Assembly (NCBI GenBank): GCA_038230695.1
Contig: JBBRMT010000075.1
Coordinates: forward strand, 1-19,100
DNA: 19,100 bases
Origin: QHBQ01 sp038230695
GTDB taxonomy: Bacteria; Chloroflexota; Chloroflexia; QHBQ01
Reading direction: 5' to 3'
Part shown: positions 1-5,634 of the stretch, in pieces
Numbering within the stretch: the stretch's first letter is position 1
Layout of the letters: each line of letters starts with the position of its first letter
Notes under the pieces: model-generated
The model's database searches: none
Seen by the model: only the letters and a program-made list of their open reading frames with translations
What the model was told of the DNA's origin: nothing
Translations under genes and position numbers: made by a program

Positions 1-183
1 CACCTCAAGCCCTGGGACATCGCTGCTGCCCTGCTGATTATCCGCGAGGCGGGTGGGGTGGCAACTGACTTCGACGGCCAGCCCAGCAGCATCAGCGGGG
101 CGCAAATCATCGCCGCCAACCCTACCATCCATGCAGACTTCCTCAAGCTGCCCCAGGTGAGCAAGGTAGCGCACGAGGGCTGA
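1..183 (+). CDS. Inositol monophosphatase family protein, 3' end (partial)
   Basis: The frame is open from base 1 to a TGA at 181-183, giving the last 60 residues of a protein whose start lies outside the window. It opens with HLKPWDIAAALLIIREAGG, the C-terminal signature of the inositol monophosphatase / fructose-1,6-bisphosphatase-like superfamily, in which the Asp of the WD pair is a metal ligand. A short strand with AQIIAANPTIHADFL follows, as is usual at the end of these proteins. Members are Mg-dependent, Li-sensitive cytoplasmic phosphatases acting on inositol phosphate, histidinol phosphate or 3'-phosphoadenosine 5'-phosphate; the substrate cannot be chosen from this fragment. It ends 5 bp from the stop of the convergent DinB-like gene, and no clear terminator fits between them. 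Confidence 0.88.
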   Translation, partial: HLKPWDIAAALLIIREAGGVATDFDGQPSSISGAQIIAANPTIHADFLKLPQVSKVAHEG

Positions 184-188
184 TGCGG

Positions 189-719
189 TTAGCCCTCGGC
201 GTAACCAGTCGCCCCCAGCACCCCCTTGATCGCGGCAATCTCGCCATTGCCATTGCTGATGTGCATGATGACAAACGCGCTGATCGAAAAGCCCAGGTTT
301 TCCTCGCTGCCGAACATATTGACCGGCTGATCCAATGCTTCAGGAGTTAGCGTAGCTAGATACTCGTCGGCGCTGGCGTACACCGCCTGGGCGTATTCGT
401 GCATCGCGGGCAGATCCAGCTTCACGCTCCGCCCCCAATCAGCATGGTTCGTCGCCCAGTTGGCATCGAACTCGGGTAGAGGGGCGCTCATCCCCGTCTT
501 GCCTGCCCAGGCGCTGGCGAACAGCGGCGCACCGCCCTTCAGCATGGCATTGACCATCATATCGGTAAGCGTTACGTAGTGGGCGTAGTAACCGGCGATG
601 GTGTGGGCCTTGCCCGGTGGCACCTGATGGGCCATCTGCGGGCTGACATCGGCCATTGCCGCCTCAAAATACTTCGTTGCCGTCTGGAACTGGGTTCGCA
701 GCAGCGATATTGCATCCAT
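189..719 (-). CDS. DinB-like four-helix-bundle protein
   Basis: This 176-residue protein has the features of the DinB/YfiT-like putative metalloenzyme superfamily: a helical bundle, a His in the second helix (H47, AHYVTLTD) and a C-terminal HISNGNGEIAAIKGVLG segment (from H153). The family usually shows H-x3-H-x-GE here to complete a three-His metal site. In this protein the second His position is Gly157, while G159-E160-I161 is kept, so metal binding may be weakened or lost. The start is an ATG at 719-717, preceded by AGGAG (728-733 on this strand) at 8 nt. It follows the PPOX-fold gene by 25 bp on the same strand, and its Shine-Dalgarno lies in that gap, so the two probably share a transcript. 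Related proteins include thiol-dependent S-transferases and uncharacterised stress proteins. The cellular role is unknown. Confidence 0.75.
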   Translation of the reverse strand: MDAISLLRTQFQTATKYFEAAMADVSPQMAHQVPPGKAHTIAGYYAHYVTLTDMMVNAMLKGGAPLFASAWAGKTGMSAPLPEFDANWATNHADWGRSVKLDLPAMHEYAQAVYASADEYLATLTPEALDQPVNMFGSEENLGFSISAFVIMHISNGNGEIAAIKGVLGATGYAEG

Positions 720-744
720 TGGTTAGTCTCCTTTCGTTTTTGCT

Positions 745-1272
745 TTAGTCCTGACTGAAGAACCAGCGGGTGATGCTCTTGCTATGCGCTCTCTGCAGCC
801 AGGTGAAGGCTACGCGGGGACGCACTACGAAGAATACATCGTCATCCTCATTGCCGCTGGTATCAGGGCGATAATCATACTTCAGGGTGTACGCATCAGC
901 CACCCGCGTGCGTAGGTCGGGGTCAGACACTTTGCCTGCTATTCCCTCGATAATCACGATGCTCTCATCGCTGTCGAGGTGGATGGTGACATTGGGGTTG
1001 GCAACCAGGTTGCGGCTCTTGCGCGATTCGCGGTCGGTAATAAAATAAAGCGCATTGTCGAACCATACGCCCCACACTGGCATCGTATGAGGTCGCCCAC
1101 CTGCTCGGGTCGAACCTATCCAGTAGTTACGGGCTTGCGCCAATCGTTCGGTCGCCTTGCTCCACGGCAACCGCGATACACTGCTTGGCGGGCCGACTAC
1201 GCAGAATCCCCCCGGCAAATCCGGTCGGCTCGGCTGCGGCACGTTACCCTCGCCCAGATACTGCATTGACAT
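745..1272 (-). CDS. PPOX-class pyridoxamine 5'-phosphate oxidase-like (F420/flavin) protein
   Basis: A 175-residue split-barrel flavin/F420-binding protein. The core ARNYWIGSTRAGGRPHTMPV, then WGVWFDNALYFITD, then RESRKSRNLVANPNVTIHL, is the pattern of PPOX-class F420-dependent or FMN-dependent oxidoreductases: barrel strands, the RPH-MPVWGVW strand, and the SRKSRNL helix that contacts the cofactor phosphate. These are cytoplasmic enzymes using reduced F420 or FMN on varied substrates; this substrate is unknown. The reading frame stays open to 1443. I set the start at the ATG 1272-1270 because AAAGGAG (1279-1285, minus strand) sits 6 nt upstream. The longer 5' part has no family similarity and covers the likely promoter. 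An alternative ATG lies at 1266-1264. It is first in a probable two-gene operon with the DinB-like gene. Confidence 0.8.
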   Translation of the reverse strand: MSMQYLGEGNVPQPSRPDLPGGFCVVGPPSSVSRLPWSKATERLAQARNYWIGSTRAGGRPHTMPVWGVWFDNALYFITDRESRKSRNLVANPNVTIHLDSDESIVIIEGIAGKVSDPDLRTRVADAYTLKYDYRPDTSGNEDDDVFFVVRPRVAFTWLQRAHSKSITRWFFSQD

Positions 1273-1338
1273 AATCCGCTCCTTTGCTGGCGATAATTCG
1301 TTCGCCACGCTCATATTTCCGCTGTTCTCGGTACTGAC

Positions 1339-1368
1339 ATTGTAGCACAGATGTACTGAATAGGTCAA
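1339..1368 (-). promoter_or_regulatory. Sigma-70-type promoter for the PPOX/DinB operon
   Basis: On the minus strand TTGACC (1368-1363) and TACAAT (1344-1339) are separated by 18 bp, with TG one base upstream of the -10 (TGCTACAAT). Transcription would start near 1332, leaving about a 60-nt leader before the ATG at 1272. The inverted words AGATGTA (1349-1355) and TACATCT (1385-1391) flank the -35 and could be an operator. Confidence 0.5.
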
Positions 1369-1421
1369 TAGGTGTAGCCAAAAATACATCTTTAGTATGG
1401 GCAAAGCGCGGACAAATCTGG

Positions 1422-1474
1422 TATAATTATCTGGTAGAGACAAACCATTATTTACCCTGCAAATTCTGTATAAT
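1422..1474 (+). promoter_or_regulatory. Candidate promoter(s) for the ABC-F leader
   Basis: There are two TATAAT hexamers on the + strand. The first (1422-1427) is an extended -10, TGGTATAAT, with no good -35. The second (1469-1474) is preceded directly by TG. Either would start a transcript running through the structured region and the terminator at 1672-1708 toward the ABC-F gene. The same TGGTATAAT word occurs upstream of sufB (5698-5706), so extended -10 promoters seem usual in this genome. Confidence 0.45.
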
Positions 1475-1526
1475 TGTCCGCAGCAACGCGGCTATACGTT
1501 GCGCTAGCCTCGTGTGGTGTAAGCAC

Positions 1527-1547
1527 ATGAGCGTAAGAATGGATTAG
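1527..1547 (+). CDS. Possible 6-codon leader ORF (MSVRMD)
   Basis: ATG at 1527 leads to a TAG at 1545-1547, encoding MSVRMD. It ends 2 nt before the ATG of the 29-codon leader ORF, so translation could be coupled. No convincing Shine-Dalgarno precedes it, and ORFs this short arise easily by chance. It is listed only because of its place in the candidate attenuator. Confidence 0.12.
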   Translation: MSVRMD

Positions 1548-1549
1548 AA

Positions 1550-1639
1550 ATGGCTGGTCAGGTTGCTAACATACTATCTTCCGCTTGCGCGAAGGTTAGG
1601 AGCAAGAGGGTTGAACCCTTTTTGCCGATTAGCAACTGA
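1550..1639 (+). CDS. Possible leader peptide, 29 aa
   Basis: ATG at 1550 opens a frame to TGA at 1637-1639 encoding 29 residues: MAGQVANILSSACAKVRSKR followed by VEPFLPISN. Nothing is recognised in it. Its codons 5 to 29 span the GTTGCTAA/TTAGCAAC helix, and it contains the antiterminator segment 1604-1613, so ribosome position on this ORF would decide which RNA helix forms. The terminator stem begins 32 nt after its stop. There is no strong Shine-Dalgarno, so translation is doubtful unless coupled to the 6-codon ORF just upstream. This is inferred from layout, not from homology. Confidence 0.25.
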   Translation: MAGQVANILSSACAKVRSKRVEPFLPISN

Positions 1640-1671
1640 TGTAGTTATCACCACATCCAGCAATCATCCCC

Positions 1672-1708
1672 AACCCTCTTCCGCCAGCGGAGGAGGGTTA
1701 TTTTTATT
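1672..1708 (+). terminator. Intrinsic terminator in the ABC-F leader
   Basis: AACCCTCTTCCGC (1672-1684) and GCGGAGGAGGGTT (1687-1699) form a 13-bp stem with one G-U pair around CA, followed by ATTTTTATT (1700-1708). The stem resembles the CCCTCTCCC-type repeats found elsewhere in the window, so the terminator may derive from that family. It lies 230 bp before the ABC-F ATG. Confidence 0.65.
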
Positions 1709-1751
1709 GCCCTGGTGGCAAAACGACTCGCACCAATTCCAGGAATGCAAA

Positions 1752-1891
1752 AAGCCCCCAGCGGGGGTTGGGGGAGAAATGCCGACATACAGAAATGCCG
1801 TGGGCAGACAATATTGCTTCATCGGAAGACTGGTACTTCCGAGGGCATGACGGCAGCTTCGAGATTCTCCCCCAACCCCCGCTGGGGGCTT
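1752..1891. repeat. 140-bp element with perfect 27-bp terminal inverted repeats
   Basis: The left arm 1752-1778 (starting AAGCCCCCAGCGGGGGTTGG) and the right arm 1865-1891 are perfect reverse complements over 27 bp. The 86-bp interior is itself palindromic: TGCCGT (1796-1801) with ACGGCA (1850-1855), and TCGGAAG (1822-1828) with CTTCCGA (1836-1842). No ORF of note and no flanking target duplication is visible. It could be a small non-autonomous element or two oppositely oriented copies of a local repeat. Related sequence occurs in the terminator after sufD (8849-8868). The ABC-F ribosome binding site begins 38 bp downstream. Confidence 0.75.
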
Positions 1892-1938
1892 GGTTGGTTG
1901 CCCATCCTTAATCCTTAATCCCGAAAACGGAGGTATCC

Positions 1939-3579
1939 ATGCTTCTAAACGTAAGCGAGCTTTTCGTATCCTATGGCGTGCAGCCGGTGCTGAACAACGT
2001 CTCCTTCACCCTTGATGAGCGGCAGCGGGCCGGGCTGGTGGGGGCGAATGGCGCGGGCAAGTCCACGCTGCTCAAGACCATCGTGGGTCAAGTCGCGCCC
2101 GATCGCGGTAGGATCGCGATCGCCGCTGGCACGGCGGTTGGCTATCTGCCCCAGGCGGTGTCCGACTATACCAGCGAAACTATTGATGACCTAATCTACC
2201 AGGCCCAGGGAGATTTGCGCCAGCTTGAAAGCCGTCTGCGCGAGTTGGAGCAACTGATGGCCGTGTCTGAAGGTCTGGGCGATGAGTTGCTCACCGATTA
2301 CGGCCACCTGACCGAGCAATTCGAGCGGCGCGGCGGCTACGAACTTGATTATCGCATTGACCAGGTGCTGGAGGGTCTACGCCTCAGCCATATCGCCCGC
2401 GACCGCCGCGTGGCAACCCTATCCGGGGGCGAAAAGTCCAGGCTGGGGCTGGCTGCGCTGCTGCTAAAGTCGCCCGACCTGCTGCTGCTCGATGAGCCAA
2501 CCAACCACCTCGATTTCAGCGCCCTCGAATGGCTGGAAGGCTATCTGTCCGCCTATCGTGGCGGCCTGCTGGTGGCATCGCACGACCGCGAGTTCCTCAA
2601 CCGCATCGCCAATGTCATTGTGGAGATTGACGAACACAGCCGCCAGATGAAGCAGTACAAGGGCAACTACGACGCTTACGCCGAGGCCAAGGCGATCGAG
2701 CGGGCTAACTGGCTGGCGGACTATCTGGCCCAGCAGGGGGAGCTAAAGGAGCTACGCCATGCGCTCAGAACCCAGGCGCGACAGATATCCTCTCATAACC
2801 GTCCGCCGCGTGACAACGACAAGTTCGCCGCTAGCTTCAAGGGTGGGCGGGCGGATTGGGCCATCTCCCGCAACGTGCGCTCGGCGGAGGAGCGGCTGGC
2901 CCGCATCGAGGCCAACCCCATCCCGCGTCCGCCAGAGGCGATGCACATCAACCCCGACTTCGACCCGCACGCGCTGGATGGCAAGACCCCGTTGCAAGCG
3001 TCTGGCCTGAGCAAGTCCTTCGCCAGCCGCATAGTGCTGGATGATGTCGGCTTCATCGTGGGGGCGAACGATCGCATCCTCATCGTGGGGCCAAATGGGG
3101 CGGGCAAGAGTACCCTGCTCAAGATCCTGGCGGGGATGCTGCCGCCCGATGCGGGCATAGTGCGCCTTGCGCCCAGCGTGAAGGTTGGCTATCTGGATCA
3201 GGAGCAGGAGACGCTCGACCCGCGCCTGGCGGTGTTTGATGCCTGGCGTGAGGGGCGGGTGGGCTACCGCGAGGAGTTGGAGGCCGACTTCTTCCACTAT
3301 GGGCTGTTTACCTATGAGGAAGCGGACAAGCTAGTGGGCGAGTTGAGCGTGGGTCAGAAGCGCAAGCTGCAAATCGCTCGACTCATGGCCGAGCAAGCCA
3401 ACCTGCTGTTGCTCGATGAGCCGACCAACCACGTCAGCTTCAATGTGCTGGAAGAGTTCGAGAAGGCATTGCTCGACTTCGCCGGCCCAATCGTCGCGGT
3501 ATCGCACGACCGCCGCTTCATCGCCCGCTTCGGCGGCGCGGTCTGGGAGTTGCGCGAGGGACGGCTAGTACAGGGGTAA
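1939..3579 (+). CDS. ABC-F family ATPase, antibiotic-resistance (ribosome protection) type
   Basis: This 546-residue soluble protein has two ABC nucleotide-binding domains and no membrane segment. Domain 1 shows Walker A GANGAGKST (35-43), signature LSGGE (161-165) and Walker B LLLLDEPTNHLD (about 181-192). A charged interdomain linker follows (about 235-350). Domain 2 shows GPNGAGKST (384-392), signature LSVGQ (469-473) and LLLLDEPTNHVSF (about 489-501). Both catalytic glutamates (DEPT) are present. ABC-F proteins bind the ribosomal E site; the LSVGQ plus DEPTNH-hydrophobic-S pattern in domain 2 resembles the TlrC/OleB-like resistance branch more than EttA. ATG 1939 has GGAGG at 1929-1933. 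The stop codon is the first base triplet of a heptamer array. An attenuator-like leader and a kinase of the aminoglycoside phosphotransferase fold flank it, which supports a drug-response role; the drug is unknown. Confidence 0.88.
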   Translation: MLLNVSELFVSYGVQPVLNNVSFTLDERQRAGLVGANGAGKSTLLKTIVGQVAPDRGRIAIAAGTAVGYLPQAVSDYTSETIDDLIYQAQGDLRQLESRLRELEQLMAVSEGLGDELLTDYGHLTEQFERRGGYELDYRIDQVLEGLRLSHIARDRRVATLSGGEKSRLGLAALLLKSPDLLLLDEPTNHLDFSALEWLEGYLSAYRGGLLVASHDREFLNRIANVIVEIDEHSRQMKQYKGNYDAYAEAKAIERANWLADYLAQQGELKELRHALRTQARQISSHNRPPRDNDKFAASFKGGRADWAISRNVRSAEERLARIEANPIPRPPEAMHINPDFDPHALDGKTPLQASGLSKSFASRIVLDDVGFIVGANDRILIVGPNGAGKSTLLKILAGMLPPDAGIVRLAPSVKVGYLDQEQETLDPRLAVFDAWREGRVGYREELEADFFHYGLFTYEEADKLVGELSVGQKRKLQIARLMAEQANLLLLDEPTNHVSFNVLEEFEKALLDFAGPIVAVSHDRRFIARFGGAVWELREGRLVQG

Positions 3580-3611
3580 ATGGTGAATGGTAAATGGTAA
3601 ATAGTACATAA
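3577..3611. repeat. Heptamer tandem array (TAAATGG type)
   Basis: Five heptamers run in tandem: TAAATGG, TGAATGG, TAAATGG, TAAATAG, TACATAA. The first TAA is the stop codon of the ABC-F gene. With a period of 7 the stop triplets fall in all three frames. The array fills most of the 55-bp spacer to the next gene. Confidence 0.8.
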
Positions 3612-3634
3612 AGGGGGATGTTAAGGAGATGACC

Positions 3635-4555
3635 ATGAACGCTGGTAAAATGCACAGCGACGAGGTGGATACCGACGTAGCGCGCGTGGGTCGGTTGCTC
3701 GCAGCGCAGTTTCCGCAGTGGGCAGACCTTCCCATCGAGCCGGTTCACTCTGCTGGCACCGACAACGCCATCTATCGGCTTGGCGACGACATGGCCGTGC
3801 GACTACCCCGCATCCACTGGGCCAGCGGGCAAGTAGACAAGGAACACTACTGGCTGCCGCGGCTTGCCCCGCTCCTACCGCTAGCCATCCCCGTCCCGCT
3901 GGCAATGGGGACACCCGGTGAGGGCTACCCCTGGTCGTGGTCCGTCTACCGCTGGCTCAAAGGCGAGAGCGCGACCGTCGAGCGCATCGCCGACCCATGC
4001 CAGGCGGCGACGGAGCTAGCGCGATTCATCGCCGCCCTGCAGCAGATCGATCCTACGGGCGGGCCGACCTCTGGGCGCGGTGTGCCGCTGGCCCTGCGCG
4101 ACGCGCCCACCCGCGAAGCGATCGCAGCCCTGGGCGGCGTAATTGACACCGATGCAGTGATAATGGCGTGGGAAGCAGCCATTCAAGCGCCCGAATGGGA
4201 TCGCGCACCTGTCTGGTTCCACGGGGACTTGCTACCCGGAAACCTGCTGGTCGAGCAAGGCCGCTTGAGCGCCGTTATTGACTTCGGCGGTCTAGGCGTG
4301 GGCGACCCCGCGTGCGACTTGATGATCGCATGGGGCCTGTTCTCCGCCCAGAGCCGGGCCGTCTTCCGCGCAGCGCTAGCGGTAGATGACGCAACCTGGG
4401 CGCGAGGGCGTGGTCACGCACTGTCCCAGGCGCTGATTTTCATTCCGTACTACCTGAACACTAACCCTGTGGGTGTCAGCAACGCCCGCCGCACGATTGA
4501 TGAAGTCCTCGCCGATAGGGGATCTGCGTTACGTCTTCATAGAGCAATCGTTTAG
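3635..4555 (+). CDS. Aminoglycoside phosphotransferase family protein
   Basis: This 306-residue protein has the APH/ChoK kinase fold. The N-lobe carries SAGTDNAIYRLGDDMAVRLPR (about 39-59), where the usual nucleotide-binding Lys is replaced by Arg56, as is common in this subfamily. The hinge is WSWSVYRWLKGE. The C-lobe has the Brenner motif HGDLLPGN (H196, D198, N203) and the metal site IDFGGLGVGDPACDL (D216). It would transfer ATP phosphate to a small-molecule hydroxyl; the substrate may be an antibiotic or a metabolite and cannot be read from sequence. I chose ATG 3635 because AAGGAG (3623-3628) is 6 nt upstream; the in-frame ATG at 3629 would touch the Shine-Dalgarno. It lies 55 bp after the ABC-F gene and is probably co-transcribed. 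Its TAG stop overlaps the first base of a dispersed repeat (4555). Confidence 0.85.
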   Translation: MNAGKMHSDEVDTDVARVGRLLAAQFPQWADLPIEPVHSAGTDNAIYRLGDDMAVRLPRIHWASGQVDKEHYWLPRLAPLLPLAIPVPLAMGTPGEGYPWSWSVYRWLKGESATVERIADPCQAATELARFIAALQQIDPTGGPTSGRGVPLALRDAPTREAIAALGGVIDTDAVIMAWEAAIQAPEWDRAPVWFHGDLLPGNLLVEQGRLSAVIDFGGLGVGDPACDLMIAWGLFSAQSRAVFRAALAVDDATWARGRGHALSQALIFIPYYLNTNPVGVSNARRTIDEVLADRGSALRLHRAIV

Positions 4556-4590
4556 TAGGGGCGAACAACAGTTCACCCTGGTTGGATATG
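4555..4590. repeat. Degenerate GTAGGGGCG-type dispersed repeat
   Basis: GTAGGGGCGAAC-AACA-GTTCACCCTGGTTG follows the plan of the repeats at 7311, 13140, 13215 and 16594: GTAGGGGCG, a short palindrome, then a CCCTG-TTG-like end. It begins on the last base of the phosphotransferase stop codon. Confidence 0.55.
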
Positions 4591-4600
4591 CAAAAACCTG

Positions 4601-4655
4601 ACGCACTCGCCCAGTGCCTGGGTTGTTGTTGACCGAGTGCGTAATATGCTATAAT
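4601..4655 (+). promoter_or_regulatory. Toxin-antitoxin promoter with nested palindromic operator
   Basis: A perfect 9-bp inverted repeat, ACGCACTCG (4601-4609) and CGAGTGCGT (4634-4642), encloses a second perfect palindrome, CCCAG-TGC-CTGGG (4610-4622). The promoter TTGACC (4629-4634), 15 bp, TATAAT (4650-4655) has an extended TG (TGCTATAAT), and the right arm of the outer palindrome lies between -35 and -10. Transcription would start near 4662, just before the AAGGAGG of the antitoxin. This is the expected place for an operator bound by an antitoxin or toxin-antitoxin complex. No T-run follows, so a terminator is less likely. Confidence 0.55.
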
Positions 4656-4683
4656 TAGCGCAAGCAGCAAGGAGGTGAACACC

Positions 4684-5178
4684 ATGAGTATTAGCGCAGC
4701 GGAGCATCAAGAGGTCAGTAATTATCAGGATGTCCTCAACGCCATCCACGATTGGCCGCGCCCGGTGCGGGCGGCGCTAGTCACGGACATCGTCGCCACG
4801 TTGTTCGAAGACGAAGCGCCAACTGACATCGGCGTGGAAGAAGCGGACCTGGCAGAATATGCGCCTGAAGAAATGGCAACTATCAACCAGCTAAGGCAGG
4901 AGTGGGAGGAGAACCGCCGTCGCCGTTTGGCTGGTGAGATCGAGCTGGATCATCCCCGCCCCAGCCCCTACGAGGGTTTGACGCAAGCGGAAGCTCTTGC
5001 CCAAATGAAGGCCGAGTGGGAGGAGAATCGCCGTCGCGCACACGAGAACTATGTGCCACGCCCACCGAGTAATATCCTGGCCGAGATATACGGGATAGGT
5101 AACGCCGAACATCCTGGCCCTAGTGATGAAGAAGTGGAGCAATGGCTACATGAACATAAGATGGAGAAATACGGATGA
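4684..5178 (+). CDS. Antitoxin-like protein of a PIN toxin-antitoxin module
   Basis: A 164-residue acidic, helical protein. I chose ATG 4684 because AAGGAGG (4669-4675) ends 8 nt upstream; a GTG at 4675 in frame overlaps the Shine-Dalgarno. The N-terminus (LNAIHDWPRPVRAALVTDIVATLF, about 18-41) is a hydrophobic helix pair. Two repeats of EWEENRRR follow (73-80 and 111-118), with similar flanks and DNA, so the middle is an internal duplication. The C-terminus PSDEEVEQWLHEHKMEKYG (146-164) is a tail I associate with antitoxins encoded just before PIN toxins, where it would wrap and block the nuclease. It overlaps the toxin gene by ATGA. No clear ribbon-helix-helix or AbrB domain is recognised, so how it would bind DNA is unknown. 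Its length is greater than that of typical PIN antitoxins (70-100 aa). Confidence 0.65.
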   Translation: MSISAAEHQEVSNYQDVLNAIHDWPRPVRAALVTDIVATLFEDEAPTDIGVEEADLAEYAPEEMATINQLRQEWEENRRRRLAGEIELDHPRPSPYEGLTQAEALAQMKAEWEENRRRAHENYVPRPPSNILAEIYGIGNAEHPGPSDEEVEQWLHEHKMEKYG

Positions 5179-5603
5179 GCAATGTTCCGCTAGTTCTACT
5201 TGATACTAATGTTATTTTGGATATTTTTATTACTAACCGAAGATCTAGCAAAGCAGCACTCCGAGACAGCAAGCGTGTCTGGCAGGCTGTGGAAAAGGGT
5301 ACGATCGCTGGCTTTATATCTGCGTCCTCGCTAACCGATATTTTCTACCTGGTCAGCCGGAACGCAGGGATAGAGGTGGCTAGACAGGCGGTTCGTGCCT
5401 GCCTCAAAACCTTGCAAATCTGTACTGTTGACCGCTCAATATTGGAAAAAGCAGATTCGCTAGCGGGCAGCGACTTTGAAGACAACGTACAAATCTCTTG
5501 CTCTCTGCGCTATGGCCTAGACGCGATCATCACCCGCGATAAGAAGTTCCACAAAGGCATTGTTCCAGTGCTATCCCCGGAGCAACTGCTAAAGCAGATA
5601 TAG
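5175..5603 (+). CDS. PIN domain toxin (VapC-like ribonuclease)
   Basis: This 142-residue protein is a single PIN domain. The acidic metal-binding residues can be placed: D10 in LLDTNVILD, an acidic residue at D55 in SASSLTDIFYLV (usually Glu), D100 and D103 in GSDFEDNVQ, and D122 in IITRDKKF. PIN toxins are Mg-dependent RNases that cleave tRNA or rRNA when freed from the antitoxin. The ATG at 5175 overlaps the antitoxin TGA by 4 bp (ATGA), so translation is coupled and stoichiometry is controlled. No Shine-Dalgarno of its own is obvious. A short palindrome, GTCGCT (5603-5608) with AGCGAC (5615-5620), starts on the last base of the stop codon without a T-run. The RNA target cannot be inferred. 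Confidence 0.85.
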   Translation: MSNVPLVLLDTNVILDIFITNRRSSKAALRDSKRVWQAVEKGTIAGFISASSLTDIFYLVSRNAGIEVARQAVRACLKTLQICTVDRSILEKADSLAGSDFEDNVQISCSLRYGLDAIITRDKKFHKGIVPVLSPEQLLKQI

Positions 5604-5634
5604 TCGCTTGCAACAGCGACAATGCGCCCCCATG

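Larger units (their letters stand above)
1483..1708 (+). promoter_or_regulatory. Structured leader / candidate attenuator upstream of the ABC-F gene
   Basis: Between the promoter candidates and the ABC-F gene the + strand can fold several times. GCAACG (1483-1488) pairs with CGTTGC (1497-1502). CTCGTGTG (1509-1516) pairs with CACATGAG (1524-1531), with one G-U and a 7-nt loop. GTTGCTAA (1562-1569) pairs with TTAGCAAC (1629-1636). The region ends in a strong terminator at 1672-1708. The 10 bases AAGAGGGTTG (1604-1613) are exactly complementary to CAACCCTCTT (1671-1680), which includes the first part of the terminator's left arm, so an antiterminator can form instead. A 29-codon ORF (1550-1639) covers the switching segment. 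Known leaders of antibiotic-responsive ABC-F genes, such as vmlR of Bacillus, use this layout. No known RNA family was recognised, and function here is inference. Confidence 0.45.

Noticed and set aside
1273..1443. Longer N-terminus for the PPOX-fold protein, open to 1443
   Set aside because: It has no family similarity, lies over the minus-strand promoter 1339-1368, and a good Shine-Dalgarno precedes the ATG at 1272.
1540..1640. SRP RNA, because of a GGTCAGG word and a nearby GGAGCAAG
   Set aside because: The conserved core GGUCAGG-YCCGGAAGG-AGCAG is not present in order, and the helix between the words does not fit.
1563..1918. Small + strand frames of 67-95 codons upstream of the ABC-F gene
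   Set aside because: They run through the terminator and the inverted-repeat element, lack ribosome binding sites and show no protein-like pattern.
5603..5620. Terminator after the PIN toxin gene
   Set aside because: The stem is only 6 bp, overlaps the stop codon and is not followed by T's.
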